From NCBI RefSeq assembly GCF_028369065.1, contig NZ_JAQNDA010000002.1, positions 186,001 through 250,000 on the forward strand: DNA of 64,000 bases, read 5' to 3'. Position numbers and translations under genes: made by a program. This DNA is from Marinobacter sp. SS21. GTDB taxonomy: Bacteria > Pseudomonadota > Gammaproteobacteria > Pseudomonadales > Oleiphilaceae. Positions 51,868 through 60,006 of the stretch are shown here, one piece after another (the first letter of the stretch is position 1; every line of letters starts with the position of its first letter). The notes under the pieces are model-generated. The model was not told the origin of the DNA. It made no database searches and saw nothing but the letters and a program-made list of their open reading frames with translations.

Positions 51868-52656
51868 ATGTCCGACCTGTCGATAGTGCAGTACTCCCTC
51901 ATTGGCCTGATTTTCATCTGGAGCGGCTTCGTTCGTTCCGGGCTTGGCTTCGGCGGCGCCGTGCTATCCCTGCCCTTTCTGTTGTTGGTGTACAACGAGC
52001 CGCTGGTTTACCTGCCGATCATTTCCGTGCATCTGCTGGTGTTCTCGTCCCTCACCATTGCCATCAACAACCGCAAGCAATCCGCATCGTTAAGGGCGGG
52101 TGAGGGGACCGTGGACTGGCAATACCTGTGGCGGATCCTGGGAATCATGATCGTGCCCAAGCTGGTCGGGGTATTTGGGCTGATTACCCTGCCCGCCAGC
52201 GTGATGAGCGGCATCATCTTTGCCATCGTGTCGGTGTACTCACTGTCGTACATCCTGAATCGGCCCTTTCGCAGCAACAGCAAGGCGGTCGATATTCTGT
52301 TCCTGATGTTGGGCGGCTACATCAGCGGTACCTCGCTGATCGGCGCACCGCTGATCATTGCGGTTGTCGCCCAGCAGTTGCCCAAGGAGCGGTTGCGGGA
52401 CACCCTGTTCGCCCTCTGGTTTATCCTGGTAACCATCAAAATGGCGGCCTTCGTCTGGGCCGGGGTCGACTTGCAGCTGATCCACCACGTGTGGCTGTTA
52501 CCCTGTGCAGCCATAGGCCATGTGCTCGGGCTGCGCTTCCATGATCGCATGTTGCAGGCTGAGACCCCGGTATTCTTCCGGGTACTCGGCAGCATCCTGC
52601 TAGTAATCAGTGCCATTGGCCTGTGGAGCGGAGTGGTGTCACCCATGCTGGCGTGA
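51868..52656 (+). CDS. TSUP (TauE/SafE) family permease
   Basis: A 262-residue inner-membrane protein with eight predicted helices, of the TauE/SafE sulfite-exporter superfamily. GFVRSGLGFGGAVLSLPFLLLV at the start and FLMLGGYISGTSLIGAPLIIAVVAQQLPKERLRDTLFALWF near the middle are the two inverted Gly-rich half-motifs. Substrates of this family are sulfur compounds or organic anions; which one is unknown here. AGGAG precedes the ATG. Monocistronic. Confidence 0.88.
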   Translation: MSDLSIVQYSLIGLIFIWSGFVRSGLGFGGAVLSLPFLLLVYNEPLVYLPIISVHLLVFSSLTIAINNRKQSASLRAGEGTVDWQYLWRILGIMIVPKLVGVFGLITLPASVMSGIIFAIVSVYSLSYILNRPFRSNSKAVDILFLMLGGYISGTSLIGAPLIIAVVAQQLPKERLRDTLFALWFILVTIKMAAFVWAGVDLQLIHHVWLLPCAAIGHVLGLRFHDRMLQAETPVFFRVLGSILLVISAIGLWSGVVSPMLA

Positions 52657-52807
52657 TGAGCGCTGGCCGGAGCCTTTAGCGCATGCCGGGCTAAGCCCGC
52701 CCAGGTTATGGCGAGACGGTCTTAGGGGGCCGGGCTGACCGGCAATTCACCGTCGTATAATGACCGTTGAGGTGGTTAAACGTTCTCTGCGAGAGCGGAG
52801 GTGAGTT

Positions 52808-53347
52808 ATGAAACGGTTATTCTATTTGGTTGACCGTATTGACGACGTACAGGACATCTCCGATGACCTGCATGCCCGAGGCATCGGCGATTGGCACTTC
52901 CATATTGTAAGTAAGGATGAAGCCGGGCTGTATACCCACCGCCTGCATCGGGCCAGCGTTCTTGATCGGACCGACCTGGTTCGCTACGTCGAGCGAGGTA
53001 TGTTGATCGGCTTGGTCATTGGGTTGTCGTTCATCCTGCCCGCTGCCTTGTACGGGGGCGTGGAGTGGCCAACTCTGGCCTGGGTGGCCCTTGGTGCGTT
53101 CGCGGTGATGGCGGGTGGCTGGCTAGGAGGTTTTGGCGGAATATCCGCTGAGAACTACCGCATTCGCAAATTCCACAACGCGATCGAAGCCGGCAAGTAC
53201 CTGGTCATGGTGGATGTGCCACGCAAATACGCGGCCGAAATTGAACAGGAAATGCTTGAAAATCATCCTGAAGCCATGCTTGGCGGTGAGGGGAGCAGTA
53301 TCAATAACCCGTTCGCTGGCCGGGATGGCCATGTTCATGTGATTTAA
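52808..53347 (+). CDS. Conserved two-helix membrane protein (179 aa)
   Basis: A 179-residue protein with a cytosolic N-terminal domain (MKRLFYLVDRIDDVQDISDDLHARGIGDWHFHIVSKDEAGL), two membrane helices (about 64-82 and 88-110) and a C-terminal domain of beta-alpha type (AGKYLVMVDVPRKYAAEIEQEMLENHPEA) that seems to mirror the N-terminal one. The arrangement resembles a general-stress GsiB/17M-like or ferredoxin-fold pair, but I recognise no family. GGAGGTGA gives a very strong ribosome site, so it is probably well expressed. Confidence 0.75.
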   Translation: MKRLFYLVDRIDDVQDISDDLHARGIGDWHFHIVSKDEAGLYTHRLHRASVLDRTDLVRYVERGMLIGLVIGLSFILPAALYGGVEWPTLAWVALGAFAVMAGGWLGGFGGISAENYRIRKFHNAIEAGKYLVMVDVPRKYAAEIEQEMLENHPEAMLGGEGSSINNPFAGRDGHVHVI

Positions 53348-53399
53348 ACTGACATAAGCATGGCGGAGTCTGTAAGGCTGGCGTGGCGTGGGCCAGGGG

Positions 53400-54089
53400 C
53401 TAGGCCGGTTGACGGCGTAAGTGCAACGCGCCGGAACGGAATCCCAGCCCCAGCAGCGCCAGGGCAAGCAGGCTTATGGTCGAGGGTTCTGGTACCCGAA
53501 CCAGGGTGGGTGCGGGCATAAAGTGCTCTTCGTTCCCATTGTCGCCAGCCAGGTTCAGGCTGAACCAGCTTGATTCGTTAATCAGGCTCACATCGGGCGG
53601 CGTCAACGGCAACTGGTCGCTCTCTACCAGCATCGGGGTGGGGGGAAGCACAAAAAACTGCTCAAGGTGTATGGACGCCGAAATCCCGGAAAAGCCCAGA
53701 GTTGGTTCGATCTCCCACCACACATCGTATTGATTAACAAAGCCGAGGGGGCCCAGATCGGAATGGATGGCCTGTATGCCGTTGGGGCCGGTTGGATTGA
53801 ACTCGAAGATATGGCTGCCCGCCATGATGGTTGCCGCGGTAATGGCGGCGGGAAATAGGCCGTACTCGGGAGAGCTGTCCGCATCCGGTGTCAGCGAGTC
53901 GAACGTGAAACGACCGACGATCGCTTCGCCCGGAGTCAGGAAGGCGTCCAGCGCCGTCGATGGGCCGGAGTTTTGGTATTGGGTAGTGAATTCAAACGTG
54001 ATCAGCTCCGCGTTGGCCGCTGTTGTACCGAGCAACAGCCAGACGGCTAAGGCTGCAAACAACCGTCCCGGTGTGGTTGAATGAAGCAT
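53400..54089 (-). CDS. PEP-CTERM sorted secreted protein
   Basis: A 229-residue exported protein. The signal peptide covers residues 1-27 (ending ANA). The C-terminal tail VPEPSTISLLALALLGLGFRSGALHLRRQPA is a textbook PEP-CTERM signal. The mature region (about 30-200) is beta-rich (ELITFEFTTQYQNSG, PGEAIVGRFTFDSLTPD, FNPTGPNGIQAIHSDLG), as in many secreted PEP-CTERM proteins of unknown role. The ribosome site is GGAGGG. Exosortase is not encoded in the window. Confidence 0.87.
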   Translation of the reverse strand: MLHSTTPGRLFAALAVWLLLGTTAANAELITFEFTTQYQNSGPSTALDAFLTPGEAIVGRFTFDSLTPDADSSPEYGLFPAAITAATIMAGSHIFEFNPTGPNGIQAIHSDLGPLGFVNQYDVWWEIEPTLGFSGISASIHLEQFFVLPPTPMLVESDQLPLTPPDVSLINESSWFSLNLAGDNGNEEHFMPAPTLVRVPEPSTISLLALALLGLGFRSGALHLRRQPA

Positions 54090-54427
54090 GGCTCCCTCCT
54101 TGGTAATGACAGAGCGTGTGACGATTTTTATGGAACCGCAAGCGCATCCGATGCGCAGACTGTGAATTCCCGATGTAGAAAAGAACGGCTATACATAATT
54201 CGTACCAGTCATCCGACCAAGACCGTCTATCAGCGTGCTAACGGGAGCGTCCAAGGCGCTGGCATCAACGAGTGAAAAGAAAGCTGACGCTCAAAACTGT
54301 CGTCTTGGTATACGGTTGTCTGCCTGACGCCCAGGCTGACATTGTTTTGAGTCGATTGGCAGCGCCAATCGCACTGGTCACAGCCTGGTTACCGCTGTAG
54401 CCAATGCTGACAGCCTGGCCCCGCAGG

Positions 54428-54475
54428 GGCGATGGCGATGGCGATGGCGATGGCGAAGCTGAAGCTGAAGCTGGA
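54428..54475. repeat. Hexanucleotide microsatellite
   Basis: GGCGAT occurs four times (54428-54451), then GGCGAA, then GCTGAA twice and a final GCTGGA, all in six-base phase. It lies 42-89 bases upstream of an SDR-type gene. A minus-strand frame through it would encode a Ser-Pro/Ser-Ala repeat, which I do not take for a gene. Confidence 0.8.
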
Positions 54476-54516
54476 GGCCGCAGCACCGCGGCGGCTTTAT
54501 TCACGGAGAGATTTGC

Positions 54517-55212
54517 ATGAATGTTTTACTGTTGGGGGCCACGGGCCTCACTGGTAGCCAGTGCCTGCAAGGCTTGCTCGCCACCCCTGAGGTCCAGCGG
54601 GTGGTCACGCTGACCCGGCGGCCGTTGGTGCTGGAGCATCCCCGCCTCGTGTCAGTGGTGGCGGACTTCGATCATCTGGAAGCCTCCGCCAAACACTTCG
54701 AGGTGGACGTGGTGCTCTGTTGCCTGGGGACGACCCTGAAACAGGCCGGCTCCCGCTCCGCTTTTCGCAAGGTGGACCATGACTACTGCCTGGCGGCGGC
54801 CCGTCAGGGCAAGGCGCGTGGGGCTAAGGCTTTCATTCTGATGTCTGCCGTGGGCGCCAGTGCCAACTCGCCGGTGTTTTACAATCGGGTCAAGGGCGAG
54901 TTGGAGCGAGACCTGGCCACGCTGCAGTATCCCTACCTTTCCATCTATCATCCTGGTTTGTTGCTTGGCGCGCGGGCCGAACACCGCACCGGGGAGGCGG
55001 CCATGGGGGCCTTGATGCCGGCCTTGAATTGCCTGTTACCGGGGCCCCTGTCCAAGTACCGGGGCATTGCCTCCGCAGACGTCGCCCAGGCCATGGTCAA
55101 TGAGGTTCGTGGCCTGGTCCTGGACCGTGCCACCGAACCTCGGGTGTTGCTCCGGCATTACGATGACATCATGGCCCTGGCTCACGCGGCACCGCTGGCG
55201 GTTGGGGCCTGA
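54517..55212 (+). CDS. NAD(P)-binding atypical SDR protein
   Basis: A 231-residue cytosolic protein with a Rossmann fold: LLLGATGLTGSQCLQGLL (GxTGxxG, residues 4-21), VVADFDHLEA, VDVVLCCLGTTLKQAGSRSAFRKVDHDYCLAAARQGKARGAKAFILMSAVGASANS, and FYNRVKGELERDL where the Tyr-x-x-x-Lys pair is present. It resembles HTATIP2-like oxidoreductases. Its substrate is unknown, and relatives may be redox sensors. GGAGAG lies upstream of the ATG; a six-base microsatellite lies further upstream. Confidence 0.83.
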   Translation: MNVLLLGATGLTGSQCLQGLLATPEVQRVVTLTRRPLVLEHPRLVSVVADFDHLEASAKHFEVDVVLCCLGTTLKQAGSRSAFRKVDHDYCLAAARQGKARGAKAFILMSAVGASANSPVFYNRVKGELERDLATLQYPYLSIYHPGLLLGARAEHRTGEAAMGALMPALNCLLPGPLSKYRGIASADVAQAMVNEVRGLVLDRATEPRVLLRHYDDIMALAHAAPLAVGA

Positions 55213-55297
55213 GCGCACGTCTGCGGAAATTACCTATACGCAGTTCGGGCCAGATTACCTAGTGTCCTAACAAATCGTCGCGCTATGAGGCCGCACT

Positions 55298-56068
55298 GTG
55301 GCTTGGCCGACGCTGGATCCAAATCGATTCACTCAGTTAGGACAACGGTTCGCCACCATGGCCACGCTTTCTCCCAGTTACCAGTTGCAGCCCGCCAGAG
55401 TGCGGGCTGAGTTTATCCGGCTGATGCCCATTGCTTTGTTTGTGGTGGCATTTGGTGCCGCGTTCGGTCTGGCAGCCGTACAGGCTGGCCTGACGCCGGC
55501 GCAGGCTTTGTTGATGAGTACCACGGTGTTTGCCGGGGCCTCCCAGTTTGCCGCCTTGGACATGTGGGGATCCACGGTGGCCCTGGTGCCGTTGATGGCG
55601 GTGGTGTTTGCCATCAATTCACGGCACCTGCTGATGGGCGCTTCGTTGTACCCGATGCTGAAGGAACTGCCCGCGACCCAACGCTATGGCATATTGCTGG
55701 TGCTCACCGATGCCAACTGGGCGGTGGCCGCGCAGGATTACCAGAACGGTCAACGCAATCTGGAGGTGATTCTCGGAGGCGGGCTGGTGCTTTGGTTGGC
55801 CTGGCTGCTCGGCACCGCCGTCGGGGTCTATTTTGGCGGCCTGCTGCAGCAGCCGGAAGCCCTGGGCCTTGATATGGTACTGGGCTGCTTCCTGCTTGCC
55901 ATGGCGTTGGGCGGTAAAAAGTCGCCACGGGTGCTGGTTGCCTGGGGGGTATCGGCGGCAGCGGCTATGGTTGCCTACCGGTGGCTGCCGCCGCATACCC
56001 ATGTGGTGGTGGGAGCGCTGGCTGGCGGTGTGGTGGGTTACTTCTGGTTGGAGCAAAAGCCGGCATGA
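55298..56068 (+). CDS. azlC: AzlC-family branched-chain amino-acid exporter subunit
   Basis: A 256-residue membrane protein, large subunit of an AzlCD exporter that pumps out branched-chain amino acids. LMPIALFVVAFGAAFGLAAVQAGLTPAQALLMSTTVFAGASQFAAL and VFAINSRHLLMGASLYPML are the AzlC signature; six or seven helices. GTG 55298 is chosen because TGAGG is 7 bases upstream; ATG 55358 would give a shorter N-terminus typical of the family. It overlaps azlD by 4 bases. Confidence 0.9.
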   Translation: MAWPTLDPNRFTQLGQRFATMATLSPSYQLQPARVRAEFIRLMPIALFVVAFGAAFGLAAVQAGLTPAQALLMSTTVFAGASQFAALDMWGSTVALVPLMAVVFAINSRHLLMGASLYPMLKELPATQRYGILLVLTDANWAVAAQDYQNGQRNLEVILGGGLVLWLAWLLGTAVGVYFGGLLQQPEALGLDMVLGCFLLAMALGGKKSPRVLVAWGVSAAAAMVAYRWLPPHTHVVVGALAGGVVGYFWLEQKPA

Positions 56069-56385
56069 GCATCGAAACTTCCACCTTGGGCACCTTGGTA
56101 CTCATTGCAGTTATGACGGGCGTGACGCTGCTTACCCGTTATGGCGGTGTTTTCCTGATGTCGTTTGTTCGCATCAGCCCCCGCATTGAAAGCTTTATTA
56201 ACGCCATGGCCAGCTCGGTACTTATTGCCATCATCGTACCCATGGCCTACGAGGGAGACCTGGGGGCCAGAGTGGCTTTGCTGGCCACCGCCGGGGTGAT
56301 TCTGGTGACCCGCAAGCCGCTGCCGGCCATTGCCGCAGGTCTTGCCGCCGCCGCGGCCTGTCGCTACCTGATTCCGGGAGCCTGA
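56065..56385 (+). CDS. azlD: AzlD-family exporter subunit
   Basis: A 106-residue membrane protein with three or four helices, the small partner of AzlC. The AzlD pattern is TLLTRYGGVFLMSFVRISPRIESFINAMASSVLIAIIVPMA. It overlaps azlC by ATGA, so the two are translationally coupled and should form one transporter. It lies about 5 kb from the leucine dehydrogenase and indolepyruvate oxidoreductase genes. Confidence 0.9.
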   Translation: MSIETSTLGTLVLIAVMTGVTLLTRYGGVFLMSFVRISPRIESFINAMASSVLIAIIVPMAYEGDLGARVALLATAGVILVTRKPLPAIAAGLAAAAACRYLIPGA

Positions 56386-56541
56386 GGGCTCTGTTTGGCC
56401 GCACCCACTGCTGGCCTGAACCGATTGGCGTGCCCCGGTGATTGCCGGTCGCCGGAATCAAAGCCCCGGTATTATCTGCCATTCCCTCGAACCTTGGTCT
56501 AGGCTCAAGTAACAACCGTTACCGATTCAGCGGAGGTTCCC

Positions 56542-56757
56542 ATGTCTAACCATCATACCTACAAGAAAGTGGAAGTCGTCGGTTCGTCCAAGGCGGGTAT
56601 CGAAGATGCCATCAACAATGCCTTGGAGGAATGCAGCAAAAGCATTCGTAACATCGAGTGGTTTGAGGTGAAGGAAACCCGGGGGCATGTCGTCGACGGC
56701 AAAGTTGGCCATTATCAGGTGGTCATGAAGGTAGGCTTCCGCATCGAGGGCAGTTGA
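56542..56757 (+). CDS. Dodecin
   Basis: A 71-residue protein that should assemble as a hollow dodecamer storing flavin in the cytosol. The dodecin pattern is complete: YKKVEVVGSSKAGIEDAINNALEECSKSIRNIEWFEVKETRGHVVDGKVGHYQVVMKVGFRIE, with the flavin-stacking Trp40 in EWFEV and the binding Gln in HYQV. GGAGG precedes the ATG. Monocistronic. Confidence 0.93.
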   Translation: MSNHHTYKKVEVVGSSKAGIEDAINNALEECSKSIRNIEWFEVKETRGHVVDGKVGHYQVVMKVGFRIEGS

Positions 56758-56792
56758 CGACCTCGTGGGAACAAGAGGCTCCTTAAGGGTCG

Positions 56793-57320
56793 CTAGAACG
56801 GTGGCATCGGCTCTTCGGAGCGCGCGATGACTTCATACTGTGATCCCTGTGGTCCCTGGGTGCTGGCGAACAGAGCGACCTGATGGACGCCGAAGAGCAC
56901 TGACCGAAACTCCCGCTGCACCTCCAGATAATGGCTGCAGTCGCTATCGCGGCCCAGTCTGGCCACCGTGATATGGGGTCTGAAGCGCCGCCTTTCCGTC
57001 GGCCAACCCTGGGCCTCCAGGCGATGCCGTAGTGCCAGGTAGAGCTGGATCACTGGCTCCTCCGGGACAACGCCTAACCACAACGCATGGGATCCGAAGC
57101 GCCCTGCGCCCGCCAGCTGCAGACTAAACGGTGTGAAGCTGAAGTCTGAGACCAGGTTGCACAGTGCCGGAGCCTGGTCCTCTGCAACCTGGCCAATGAA
57201 ATTCAGGGTCAGATGGAGCTGGTTGGCGTTTTGCCAGCGGGCGCCGGAACAGCGATGTTGGGTCGCCAAAACCTGTTGTTTGATTTCCGCCGGAAGGGCG
57301 AGCCCGATAAACAATCTCAT
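56793..57320 (-). CDS. thpR: RNA 2',3'-cyclic phosphodiesterase ThpR
   Basis: A 175-residue 2H-family enzyme that opens 2',3'-cyclic phosphate RNA ends (formerly 2'-5' RNA ligase). The two catalytic motifs are HLTL (residues 36-39) and HITV (116-119), with RLFIGLALP at the start and RWQNANQLHLTLNFIG around the first. Length fits. It is convergent with dodecin; a short match to the structured-repeat end lies between the two. A link with the Clp1/RNase Z-like protein 32 kb away would be speculation. Confidence 0.93.
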   Translation of the reverse strand: MRLFIGLALPAEIKQQVLATQHRCSGARWQNANQLHLTLNFIGQVAEDQAPALCNLVSDFSFTPFSLQLAGAGRFGSHALWLGVVPEEPVIQLYLALRHRLEAQGWPTERRRFRPHITVARLGRDSDCSHYLEVQREFRSVLFGVHQVALFASTQGPQGSQYEVIARSEEPMPPF

Positions 57321-57426
57321 GATGACGGCGATCTCGTCCGGTTCGTTGGTTGACTAATGTTAGAGGCCGGAGCATTTGCTCAAGGCATGGCATCGGCGCG
57401 GTATGGCGACGCGTGCCGAGCCTGGT

Positions 57427-58092
57427 TCAGTCTCCGCGTTGAACGGTGCGACGCCTGATCGCTTCGATCAGTTCGTTCATCAGCTCTGGCACCTCGCCCT
57501 CGTAAAGCAGCCGGAATTTCTGGTGTTGAACCTCCTGTTCGTGACTGGTGGCGTTGGCATCGCTGTCCCGCTGCAGTTCCTGATAGTGGCAGCCGGCCAA
57601 GTGGGCCTTGATTTCGCTGTCAATCAGCTGGGTGGCCAGTTCCTCCACCCGCGCATGACAAAAGGGCCGCACCTGGTTAAGTACGGATCTAGCCTCCAGG
57701 GCCGCGTTGCGTGCGGTAAGTCGGTCGTCGTTGGCAGGTTCCTGTGCCTCCACGGCCCGCAGGAAGGCGCCCAGCTTGTCGTGCAGATCGCAAACCGGTG
57801 GCCAGAGTTGCTCATAGGCCGAGCGCTCAATCGCCAGATGTTCCCTTGCCAAACCGTCGGTAGGGTGGCCAGTTGCAACGTGGGGCATATCGACCTGGCC
57901 CACGCGCAGATCGTCCAGCTCCTGCCAGAGTGTATCCAGCCGCTGTTTTTGTGCTTCGTACTCCGACTCCGACTGTTGCCGGTGGCGATTGACGATGAGC
58001 ACCAATGTCAGCGCCACGATCAGGGCGCCGCAGGAGATAAGGATCGCCAAGTGATCATCCGCGAAGAAGGCCAAAATACTGCTTGAATCCAT
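57427..58092 (-). CDS. Membrane-anchored coiled-coil protein (221 aa)
   Basis: A 221-residue protein with an N-terminal membrane helix (LAILISCGALIVALTLVLIV, about 16-35) and a cytosolic, highly helical tail (QSESEYEAQKQRLDTLWQELDDLRVG, LTARNAALEARSVLNQVRPF, HEQEVQHQKFRLLYEGEVPELMNELIEAIRRR). I recognise no family. ATG 58092 has GGAG upstream; the frame extends much further but without protein-like sequence. Function unknown; scaffolding is conceivable. Confidence 0.7.
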   Translation of the reverse strand: MDSSSILAFFADDHLAILISCGALIVALTLVLIVNRHRQQSESEYEAQKQRLDTLWQELDDLRVGQVDMPHVATGHPTDGLAREHLAIERSAYEQLWPPVCDLHDKLGAFLRAVEAQEPANDDRLTARNAALEARSVLNQVRPFCHARVEELATQLIDSEIKAHLAGCHYQELQRDSDANATSHEQEVQHQKFRLLYEGEVPELMNELIEAIRRRTVQRGD

Positions 58093-58219
58093 GTATACCG
58101 CTCCGCAGGGACAAAAGGGGTCAGTATCGGACGGACGGGTGCGACAGGCTCGGGTGCCGAAACAAGCCTCCGACGCTCCTAAAGTGTAGCCCATGGAGCG
58201 GCCAGCAGGGCCGCGTCGT

Positions 58220-59374
58220 TCATTGCTGCGACGTTTCCGCCCGGTACGGCAGGGCGCCCAGGGCGTCGTCCCGGTACTGGGCCACCTGGGCGGCTTCTTC
58301 ATCGCAAAAACGGTGGATGGCGGCGCGAAAGCCGGGGTGGGCGATGCCGTGCCAGGAGTGGGTGAGCTCCGGGGTAAAGCCACGAATCAGCTTGTGCTCG
58401 CCCTGGGCGCCGGCATCAAAGGTGTTCAGACCACGGGCAATCGCCAGTTCGATGCCCTGGTAGTAACAGGTTTCGAAGTGCAGGTGATTGAACTCTTGCA
58501 GGCAGCCCCAGTAGCGTCCGTAGAGGGTGTCGCTACCCAGCAGGAACAGCGCGCCGGCAATGAACCGGCCGTCTTGCTCCGCCATTACCAGGTAAAGCTG
58601 CTCGCCCTGGCGGTCCCGCAGCAGGCGAAAGAACGCCGGATTGAGATAGGGGCGTTGTCCCCGTTTATGGTAGGTGGCCTGATAGAAACGGTAAAAGGTG
58701 TCCAGCACGGTATCCGGCAGTTCATCCCCGGGGTAATGGCGAAAGCGGATACCCTGGTCTTTCACCTGGCGGCGTTCCCGTTTGATGGATTTACGCTTTC
58801 GGGAGGTTAACGTGGCCAGAAAGCCGTCAAAATCGGAATAACCCCGATTGTGCCAGTGAAATTGACAGCCCAGCCGATGAATGGCGCGGGGATGCTCTAA
58901 CAGCGCCTGGTCGGTGGCATCCGGGAACAGCAGGTGCCAGGAGTGAGCGCCCAAGTCGCGGATTGAGGTATCCAGAGCCCGGTGCAGCATAGCGGCGTTT
59001 ATCCGATCGCGAGCCTGGGGCGCCAACAGCAGGCGTGCCCCCTGGGATGGTGTGAAGGGCACGGCGATTACCAGTTTGGGATAGTAGTCCTGACCGTGGT
59101 GCCGGTAGGCGTCAGCCCAGGCCCAGTCGAACACGTATTCGCCCATGGAGTGGGATTTCAGATAACCCGGCGCCAGGCCGACCAGCTCGTCGTCGAGCAG
59201 GATTTTCAGGTGACAGGGTGCCCAGCCGGTGGTCGGGCTGGTGCAACCGCTTTCCTCCAGAGCCTGCAAGAACTGATGGCGCAGAAACGGCGATGTCGTA
59301 CCGCTGAAACGTTCCCAGGTGGCCTGGGGAATGTCGCTGATGGAGTCGACGGTGTGCAGGGTCAGATCGGGCAT
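58220..59374 (-). CDS. FemAB-like/GNAT peptidoglycan-related acetyltransferase family protein
   Basis: A 384-residue cytosolic protein of the PF04339 (FemAB-like, duplicated GNAT fold) family. PFLRHQFLQALEESGCTSPTTGWAPCHLKI, LVGLAPGYLKSHSMGEYVFDWAWADAYRHHGQDYYPKLVIAVPFTPSQGARLL, and the Lys/Arg-rich TSRKRKSIKRERRQVKDQGI are distinctive, then GDRFI-type FIAGALFLLGSDTLYGRYWGC and FDAGAQGEHKLIRGFTPELTHSWH. The reaction is not known; names in databases often say peptidogalycan biosynthesis. The start is unsure: ATG 59374 or one of several upstream, none with a clear ribosome site. Confidence 0.83.
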   Translation of the reverse strand: MPDLTLHTVDSISDIPQATWERFSGTTSPFLRHQFLQALEESGCTSPTTGWAPCHLKILLDDELVGLAPGYLKSHSMGEYVFDWAWADAYRHHGQDYYPKLVIAVPFTPSQGARLLLAPQARDRINAAMLHRALDTSIRDLGAHSWHLLFPDATDQALLEHPRAIHRLGCQFHWHNRGYSDFDGFLATLTSRKRKSIKRERRQVKDQGIRFRHYPGDELPDTVLDTFYRFYQATYHKRGQRPYLNPAFFRLLRDRQGEQLYLVMAEQDGRFIAGALFLLGSDTLYGRYWGCLQEFNHLHFETCYYQGIELAIARGLNTFDAGAQGEHKLIRGFTPELTHSWHGIAHPGFRAAIHRFCDEEAAQVAQYRDDALGALPYRAETSQQ

Positions 59375-59448
59375 GGGGTTGTCATGATGGCTAAGGTCAC
59401 CCGTAACCATACCGGCAAAGCCGGTCCCGATCATCATGCTCGGCGGTA

Positions 59449-59841
59449 TCAGTCTTGCGGGTGGTTGTTATTAACGTTGTTATTGACGTTGATGTTGTTG
59501 CTGCACTGCTCCATCAGCCGTTCACGACGCTGTTCCCTGCGCTGCTCGTGCTGGGCTTTGTGCTCCTCATGTATCTGGTCCCAGATTTCCCGCTGTGCTT
59601 CGGTCAGTTGTAGACGATCGGCGATATCCGCCCGTCGTTGGGCCATCCGCTCGGCCATATCTTCGTTGTGGTGGCGGGGCGAGGGGGCCTCTCCCGCCAG
59701 TAGGCGTTCGCACAGTTCCTCTGGTGGCTTGTCGTGGTGCGAGCGGTTGCCGTGATGGCCTGCCAGTGCCAGCGGGCTGGCCAGCAGGGTGGCGGTTAAC
59801 AGAGCGGGCGTCAGCCAGCGGGTTCCCTTGGGTTTGCTCAT
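59449..59841 (-). CDS. LTXXQ (Spy/CpxP-like) periplasmic protein
   Basis: A 130-residue periplasmic protein with signal peptide (1-27). A helical LTXXQ-type core follows: RADIADRLQLTEAQREIWDQIHEEHKAQHEQRREQRRERL, as in the Spy/CpxP chaperone family that sense or relieve envelope stress. The mature N-terminus is His-rich (GHHGNRSHHDK), perhaps metal-binding, and the C-terminus is Asn-rich (NNINVNNNVNNN). It is divergent from a CpxRA-like pair, a typical arrangement for a feedback partner. Confidence 0.85.
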   Translation of the reverse strand: MSKPKGTRWLTPALLTATLLASPLALAGHHGNRSHHDKPPEELCERLLAGEAPSPRHHNEDMAERMAQRRADIADRLQLTEAQREIWDQIHEEHKAQHEQRREQRRERLMEQCSNNINVNNNVNNNHPQD

Positions 59842-59921
59842 GGTGTCACTCTCTTTGTGGTGCCTGGTGAATGGATACCCGACAGTTTAGGGCCGCGTTT
59901 GTCAGCGGTTGTCAGGGCAAT

Positions 59922-59937
59922 GTAAAGGTCATGCAAA
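59922..59937 (+). promoter_or_regulatory. Possible CpxR-type box
   Basis: GTAAA and GCAAA separated by six bases (59922-59926, 59933-59937) resemble the CpxR consensus GTAAA-N(4-8)-GTAAA. The site lies between the LTXXQ protein gene and the cpxR-like gene, where autoregulation would be expected. GTCAG is also repeated just upstream (59901, 59911). Confidence 0.4.
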
Positions 59938-60006
59938 GACCGCTCGGGCAATCGGGAGCGTGGCCCGCTCATGCTAGACTTCAGGCAGGTTTCAGGAGGT
60001 CGCTGG

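Noticed and set aside
54265..54504. Minus-strand frame with a Ser-Pro/Ser-Ala repeat
   Set aside because: It arises from the hexanucleotide microsatellite and ends in non-coding sequence.
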